From Leucothrix pacifica (GTDB taxonomy: Bacteria; Pseudomonadota; Gammaproteobacteria; Thiotrichales; Thiotrichaceae), in the NCBI RefSeq assembly GCF_003172875.1, contig NZ_QGKM01000036.1, positions 62,001 through 126,000 on the forward strand: DNA of 64,000 nt, in the 5' to 3' direction. Below the pieces are notes generated by a model. That model was not told the DNA's origin. It saw only the letters and a program-made list of their open reading frames with translations, and did not search any database. The position numbers and the translations under genes were made by a program. Below are positions 59,475 to 64,000 of the stretch, in pieces (the stretch's first letter is position 1; each line of letters opens with the position of its first letter).

Positions 59475-60257
59475 TCACTTAATACTCTCAGCCAACACAA
59501 CTAAGTAAAACACCACCTCGCACACTTGTTGTACTGCCCCAAGACAATCACCCGTATAGCCCGCTATTTTTCGATAAAAATATGCACCCATTGCATAGGC
59601 GACTCCCCAGGCAACAAACACTGCCAAAACAAAATTAAGTTGCCAAGCTATAACAATGACGGTTGCTGCAGGCGCAATACTATAAAGCATCTCTCGCTTA
59701 CTTAATCGCACTGATGCAACCTCTGCAGACTTACTGGTTTCAAGCGATGAAACATACTGATATTTCTGCATAATCCAAGATGCCAGCAAACGACTCACAG
59801 AATGAGCGCATAGCAACGCAAATACCAGCAGCACCATGGAGCGCTCTGCTAATGACTGCAGCACGATGAACTTCATTCCGAGTAGCAGTATCAGCCCCAC
59901 TACCCCATAGCTACCAACCCTACTATCTTTCATTATCGACAGTATTTGGGCCTTTTCCCAGCCTCCACCAAAGCCGTCACAACTATCCGCGAAACCATCT
60001 TCATGAAAGGCACCTGTGAGATACACCGTGGCAATCATCGAGAGCAATACACTCACAGACACGGGAAGAACAAGTGCACTAGCCACGTAAACCGTTGCCG
60101 CGAAAAGTCCAACAAGCAAACCAATTAAACCCAAATATTTGCGTGACTTATTGAGACTTTCCGGACTGAAAGCTACAGACGGCGGACAGGGAATCCGAGT
60201 GTAGAACGACAACCCCGAAAAAAAGTAGTCTTTTTCGCGGCGAAACAGAGTATTCAT
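59475..60257 (-). CDS. cobS: adenosylcobinamide-GDP ribazoletransferase
   Basis: CobS joins adenosylcobinamide-GDP and alpha-ribazole at the end of cobalamin synthesis. The 260-residue integral membrane protein shows GLSFYTRIPCPPSVAFSPES and the key metal-binding GAFHEDGFADSCDGFGGGW. It ends with KIAGYTGDCLGAVQQVCEVV. Other cobalamin genes are not in the window, and no B12 riboswitch was seen upstream. Confidence 0.93.
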   Translation of the reverse strand: MNTLFRREKDYFFSGLSFYTRIPCPPSVAFSPESLNKSRKYLGLIGLLVGLFAATVYVASALVLPVSVSVLLSMIATVYLTGAFHEDGFADSCDGFGGGWEKAQILSIMKDSRVGSYGVVGLILLLGMKFIVLQSLAERSMVLLVFALLCAHSVSRLLASWIMQKYQYVSSLETSKSAEVASVRLSKREMLYSIAPAATVIVIAWQLNFVLAVFVAWGVAYAMGAYFYRKIAGYTGDCLGAVQQVCEVVFYLVVLAESIK

Positions 60258-60452
60258 AAACTAAGCATCCATATGAAATCGGCGGTTTGATTAGCGTGAA
60301 ACCACATCACTTTTTCTGTTGATCAATCTAGCACTTTCAACCCTGTATTGCTGCTCAAATTACTGTACTGCAAGCACACCACCTGTATAATCTGAGACTT
60401 GCTGCAGCGCACAGTTGCGCGAGACAAACTCATACAAGAAGAACCCAAACCT

Positions 60453-62120
60453 ATGACTGAAAGCACAAGACCACTGAATTTTATCGAGAAAATTGTGAAG
60501 GAAGATATCGAGAACAAGGTCGTTCCCTCTGTCCAAACACGTTTCCCTCCTGAGCCAAATGGTTATCTCCATATCGGACATGCCAAATCTATCTGCCTGA
60601 ACTTCGGCATCGCTCAAACATTCGGTGGTCAATGTAACTTACGCTTTGATGACACCAACCCGGAAAAAGAAGATACCGAATACGTTGAAGCCATCAAAGA
60701 AGATGTTCGCTGGTTAGGATTCGAGTGGTCTGGTGATATTCACTTTACCTCAGACTACTTCGATGATTTGTACGATTGGGCGGTTTACCTGATCAAAGAG
60801 GGTAAAGCCTATGTGTGTGATCTTGACCGAGACCAGGCACGTGAATACCGTGGTACGCTTAAAGAGCCAGGCAAGAATAGCCCTTATCGTGACCGCAGTG
60901 TAGAAGACAATCTTGAGCTATTTGAGAAAATGCGTGCAGGAGACTTTGAAGAAGGCGCTTGTTCACTGCGTGTTAAAATCGATATGGCTTCGCCAAATAT
61001 GCACTTGCGCGACCCTATTATCTACCGAATCAAAAAAGCGAGCCACCACCAAACGGGTGACAAATGGTGTATCTACCCTTCCTATGACTTTGCACATGGT
61101 CAAGGTGATGCCATTGAAGGAATAACACACTCAATCTGTACGCTGGAATTTGAAGAGCACCGTCCGCTTTATGACTGGTTTATTGAAAACCTACCCGTAC
61201 CATCCAAGCCTCGGCAGTACGAGTTTTCCCGCCTCAACGTAAACTACACAGTAACCAGCAAGCGCAAGCTCAAATCGCTGGTTGATGAAAACGTAGTTGA
61301 TGCATGGAACGACCCGCGTATGCCAACCATTGCCGGCATGCGCCGCCGCGGTTATACGCCAGAAGCTTTACGTGAGTTTATTGATAAAGCCGGTGTTTCG
61401 CGTAACGAGGGCATTGTTGATGTGAGCATGCTGGAATTCGCCATTCGTGAAAACCTCAATGTCAACGCAGCGCGAGCCATGTGTGTACTTCACCCACTCA
61501 AGGTGACTCTGACAAACTATCCTGAAGACAAGACCGAGGTCATGGTCGCTCCGGGGCATCCAAACCGTGATGACTTACCTGCCCGTGAATTACCATTTTC
61601 GCGAGAATTGTTTATCGATCAGGATGACTTTAGAGAAGAAGCCAATAAAAAGTACAAACGACTGGTTATCGGTAAACGCGTTCGTCTGCGTAATGCATAT
61701 GTGATTGAAGCAGATGAGGCAATCAAGGATGCTGACGGCAATATCATCGAAGTGCGCGCCAGAATTATTGAAGATACTGTCGGTAAAGACCCTGCGGATG
61801 GCGTAAAACCTAAGGGGGTTATTCACTGGGTGGACGCTAATAACAATCTGGACTGTGAAGTGCGTTTGTATGACCGTTTATTTAACGACCCCGCGCCGGA
61901 TGCTGGTGGTAAGGACTTCATGCAGTCTCTGAATCCGAATAGTCTTGAGATTCTGAAAGGTTGCAAAGCCGAAACAAGCTTGGCCAATTCTGATGCAGAT
62001 ATACGCTTCCAGTTTGAGCGGGAAGGTTATTTCATACAGGATTCACTGTATAGCACCCCAGACAATCTGGTCTATAATCGAGTCATTGGCTTGAGAGACA
62101 CATGGGAAAAGCAAGTTTGA
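60453..62120 (+). CDS. glnS: glutaminyl-tRNA synthetase
   Basis: This is a class I aminoacyl-tRNA synthetase of about 555 residues, the length of the E. coli enzyme. Signature motifs are [16 protein letters not shown] (HIGH) and [13 protein letters not shown] (KMSKS-type). [20 protein letters not shown] and [20 protein letters not shown] are also typical. I chose the ATG at 60453, where the family begins ([14 protein letters not shown]), over an in-frame ATG at 60399. It is divergent from cobS. Confidence 0.96.
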   Translation: MTESTRPLNFIEKIVKEDIENKVVPSVQTRFPPEPNGYLHIGHAKSICLNFGIAQTFGGQCNLRFDDTNPEKEDTEYVEAIKEDVRWLGFEWSGDIHFTSDYFDDLYDWAVYLIKEGKAYVCDLDRDQAREYRGTLKEPGKNSPYRDRSVEDNLELFEKMRAGDFEEGACSLRVKIDMASPNMHLRDPIIYRIKKASHHQTGDKWCIYPSYDFAHGQGDAIEGITHSICTLEFEEHRPLYDWFIENLPVPSKPRQYEFSRLNVNYTVTSKRKLKSLVDENVVDAWNDPRMPTIAGMRRRGYTPEALREFIDKAGVSRNEGIVDVSMLEFAIRENLNVNAARAMCVLHPLKVTLTNYPEDKTEVMVAPGHPNRDDLPARELPFSRELFIDQDDFREEANKKYKRLVIGKRVRLRNAYVIEADEAIKDADGNIIEVRARIIEDTVGKDPADGVKPKGVIHWVDANNNLDCEVRLYDRLFNDPAPDAGGKDFMQSLNPNSLEILKGCKAETSLANSDADIRFQFEREGYFIQDSLYSTPDNLVYNRVIGLRDTWEKQV

Positions 62121-62148
62121 TTTAATCACAGACCCTCCGGAGGATCGT

Positions 62149-62490
62149 ATGCTCGTTGTATTCACGAATAAAAGTGGTGGTACAGTAGACATGTTTGAGA
62201 AGGCTGCGCTGGATCTCATTAAATTAATGGGAAGAAGGCCAGCCGTGCCTAGCGCAATCAGCAAAGAAGATCTTCCGGAGGCGTTAAGTCAGCTGCAAAA
62301 AGAGCTGGCTCTGATTGCAGAAGCAGAACAAAATGCGGAACAAGACGCTGATGATACCGACGGAATGGAAGACCTGGATGCCGATGAAAAACCAAAGCCC
62401 ATTGGCATGGCTATCAGAGCCTTCCCATTAATCGAGCTGATGCAACATTCCATCAAAGATGATTCATTTTTGATGTGGGATTACCGTTAG
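62149..62490 (+). CDS. DUF1840 family protein
   Basis: This is a 113-residue protein. The N-terminus LVVFTNKSGGTVDMFEKAAL and the C-terminus GMAIRAFPLIELMQHSIKDD match DUF1840. An acidic low-complexity linker connects the halves. A GGAGG ribosome binding site precedes the ATG. The function is unknown. Confidence 0.85.
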   Translation: MLVVFTNKSGGTVDMFEKAALDLIKLMGRRPAVPSAISKEDLPEALSQLQKELALIAEAEQNAEQDADDTDGMEDLDADEKPKPIGMAIRAFPLIELMQHSIKDDSFLMWDYR

Positions 62491-62506
62491 ACACTGAGAA
62501 ATACGC

Positions 62507-63487
62507 ATGACACAGTCAAAGAAACCTCGTGTAACTGTTTTTGCAACCGGCGGCACAATAGCGGGTGGCTCGGAAAGTAATACCGATACGCTTTACTATG
62601 ACTCAGGCAATTTGGGCATCGATTCATTGCTGGCAGCGGTGCCAGAAATTCATGACATTGCAGAGGTATCCGGTGAGCAACTCCTGAATGTTGGCAGTCA
62701 TGAAATTCGTGGCAGTGATCTACTGAATCTGGCAAAGAAAATTCAATATCAGTTTGAGAACGATCTGGCCGATGGCGTCGTGATTACCCATGGCACCGAC
62801 ACGCTGGAAGAAACTGCATTCTTTTTAGATCTTACTACACAGTTTGATCGTCCCGTCGTGGTAGTCGGCGCTATGCGCCCTGCAACGGCCATTAGTGCTG
62901 ATGGCCCCTTAAACCTTCTGCAAGCAGTCGCATTAGCGGCAAGCAACACTGCCTGCAAACGTGGCACAATGATCGTGCTTAACGACCGTATTCACGCGGC
63001 TTTTTACACCAGTAAAACGAATGCCAACTCATTGGATACCTTTCAGGCACCAGAGCAAGGTTCATTGGGTTATTTTCTGAATGCCAAGCCTTACTTTTAT
63101 TTCACACCTGCCCTCGCAAGCCACAAACCAAACTTTGAAGTTAAAAACATCGACTCCTTGCCCAGAGTAGATATTCTCTACAGTCACCAAGACGCGTCCG
63201 CTGACTTACTCGAGCTTGCTGTGCAACGAGGCGCTAAAGGCGTTGTGATAAATGCAGCGGGAAGTGGCTGGGCGTCACCAGCGCTGGAGGCCGCTGCCAC
63301 TGAACTCACTGAAGATGGATTTCCGGTCGTATTTGCGACCAGAACAGGGAATGGCTTTGCGATAAAACTACCTGAACAAGGCATTGGTGCCGGGATATTG
63401 AACGCGCAAAAATCACGCGTCCTGCTGATGTTGGCACTCGCTAGCGGATATAAGCACTCCAGAATCGAGAAGTGCTTCACTCATTAG
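62507..63487 (+). CDS. L-asparaginase, type II fold but without signal peptide
   Basis: This is a 326-residue asparaginase. The catalytic Thr lies in FATGGTIAGG (about residue 15), and the second set in VVITHGTDTLEETAFFLDLT. GAMRPATAISADGPLNLLQA follows. The overall length and sequence match type II enzymes, but no export signal is present at the N-terminus, so it is predicted cytoplasmic. It converges on the MipA/OmpV gene. Confidence 0.9.
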   Translation: MTQSKKPRVTVFATGGTIAGGSESNTDTLYYDSGNLGIDSLLAAVPEIHDIAEVSGEQLLNVGSHEIRGSDLLNLAKKIQYQFENDLADGVVITHGTDTLEETAFFLDLTTQFDRPVVVVGAMRPATAISADGPLNLLQAVALAASNTACKRGTMIVLNDRIHAAFYTSKTNANSLDTFQAPEQGSLGYFLNAKPYFYFTPALASHKPNFEVKNIDSLPRVDILYSHQDASADLLELAVQRGAKGVVINAAGSGWASPALEAAATELTEDGFPVVFATRTGNGFAIKLPEQGIGAGILNAQKSRVLLMLALASGYKHSRIEKCFTH

Positions 63488-64000
63488 AAGTCGTAGGTTA
63501 GACCAAACTTCACTTCAATATCACTATCAGCATCTTCTTCGACAATCGGCGAATCCAGAATATCGTCATCATACCAAGTCGAACGCAAGCTATGTGTTAA
63601 CCCCCACTTTCTGCTCAGTGGGTATTCCATGCGATATCCAAGGAAGAAGTTTGTCGTGTCACCTACATCATAGGCGGTTCGCCCTAAGCCAACATCGATC
63701 TCATCAGAATCTACGCCGAAGTAATAATCCGATACCTTACCACTCCAGTAAGACAATCCGACCTCAGGATAGATGCGCAGCTTTGAACCAGACAATGGGA
63801 TAAGATTGGTGTACATCAGACTCCCTTCAAAGCCATCATGCTTTCCAATCACATCGTAAGCGCCTGATAGCACAAACGATCCAACCGGGGTTCGTGTGTG
63901 TAGTTTTAAACCCACGTTAAACGATGCGTCGCGGTCATCCATCCCTTTGAGCATCACAGAGTCACTCGCGTCATAGCCCTGATCAAAGAATCCAAAGCGT
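63484..64000 (-). CDS. MipA/OmpV-family outer membrane protein (partial, N-terminus off window)
   Basis: This is the C-terminal part of a barrel protein. The frame stays open through the right window edge (RFGFFDQGYDASDS precedes the first internal Met), so at least 171 residues are seen. Alternating strands include SYWSGKVSDYYFGVDSDEID and NFFLGYRMEYPLSRKWGLTH, ending in LTYDF with a terminal Phe. This matches MipA/OmpV proteins, some of which scaffold murein enzymes. It overlaps the asparaginase end by 4 bp. Confidence 0.8.
   Translation of the reverse strand, partial: RFGFFDQGYDASDSVMLKGMDDRDASFNVGLKLHTRTPVGSFVLSGAYDVIGKHDGFEGSLMYTNLIPLSGSKLRIYPEVGLSYWSGKVSDYYFGVDSDEIDVGLGRTAYDVGDTTNFFLGYRMEYPLSRKWGLTHSLRSTWYDDDILDSPIVEEDADSDIEVKFGLTYDF

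Overview
The window looks like chromosome of a gammaproteobacterium of moderate GC, probably marine. It carries cbb3 oxidase, UbiK, TrhP, CobS, GlnRS and MipA/OmpV-type proteins. A Thiotrichales-like (Leucothrix/Thiothrix-type) host is my guess from the mix of genes, but no 16S or other decisive marker is present. Most of the window is ordinary housekeeping sequence. Three accessory zones stand out.

1-20.6 kb: the ccoNOQP cytochrome oxidase operon on the minus strand with an FNR-like site, a YebC-family regulator, an orphan antitoxin-like HTH gene, msrA, a META lipoprotein, pyrC, a MaoC-Pta fusion, fabI with an octamer tandem repeat at its stop, trhP, a heme lipoprotein, a SRPBCC/GyrI-like protein and a Nudix hydrolase. 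A two-gene AAA ATPase-PIN nuclease module (13.6-15.2 kb) is the first accessory candidate. It is followed by avtA, an App1-domain protein, an MFS transporter, ridA and alr.

20.6-31.55 kb: an array of about 12 integron gene cassettes with no integrase in the window (CALIN-like). All cassette genes are on the minus strand and each is followed by an attC site. The 7-bp ends of nearly every cassette are mutually complementary, which validates the borders. Cargo includes a 4-kb cassette with a complete Gabija-type pair (OLD/TOPRIM ATPase-nuclease plus UvrD-like helicase), a PD-(D/E)xK nuclease fused to an EVE/PUA-like domain, a probable delta-class carbonic anhydrase, an Imm33-like protein, an EF-Tu domain III-like protein, a lipoprotein, a gene-less cassette and several unknowns.

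32-49.8 kb: an 855-aa FAD/GcvT-type methylamine dehydrogenase with a possible attenuator, a secreted transglutaminase-elicitor-like protein, tRNA-Phe, trmL, ribF, a TolC-like protein, ispG, ubiK, a Sel1-repeat protein, a TPR protein, a YdcH-like protein, a secreted 5'-nucleotidase, pdxJ-DUF1289, two Lin0512 paralogues and a MarR regulator.

49.8-64 kb: a TIR protein overlapping an nSTAND NTPase-WD40 gene that is split by one apparent frameshift (conflict-system architecture), yigZ, a standalone IS5-type transposase N-terminal domain under a perfect 21-bp palindrome, an ECF sigma factor followed by a membrane protein with a formylglycine-generating-enzyme-like ectodomain, then cobS, glnS, a DUF1840 gene, asparaginase and a partial MipA/OmpV gene at the right edge.
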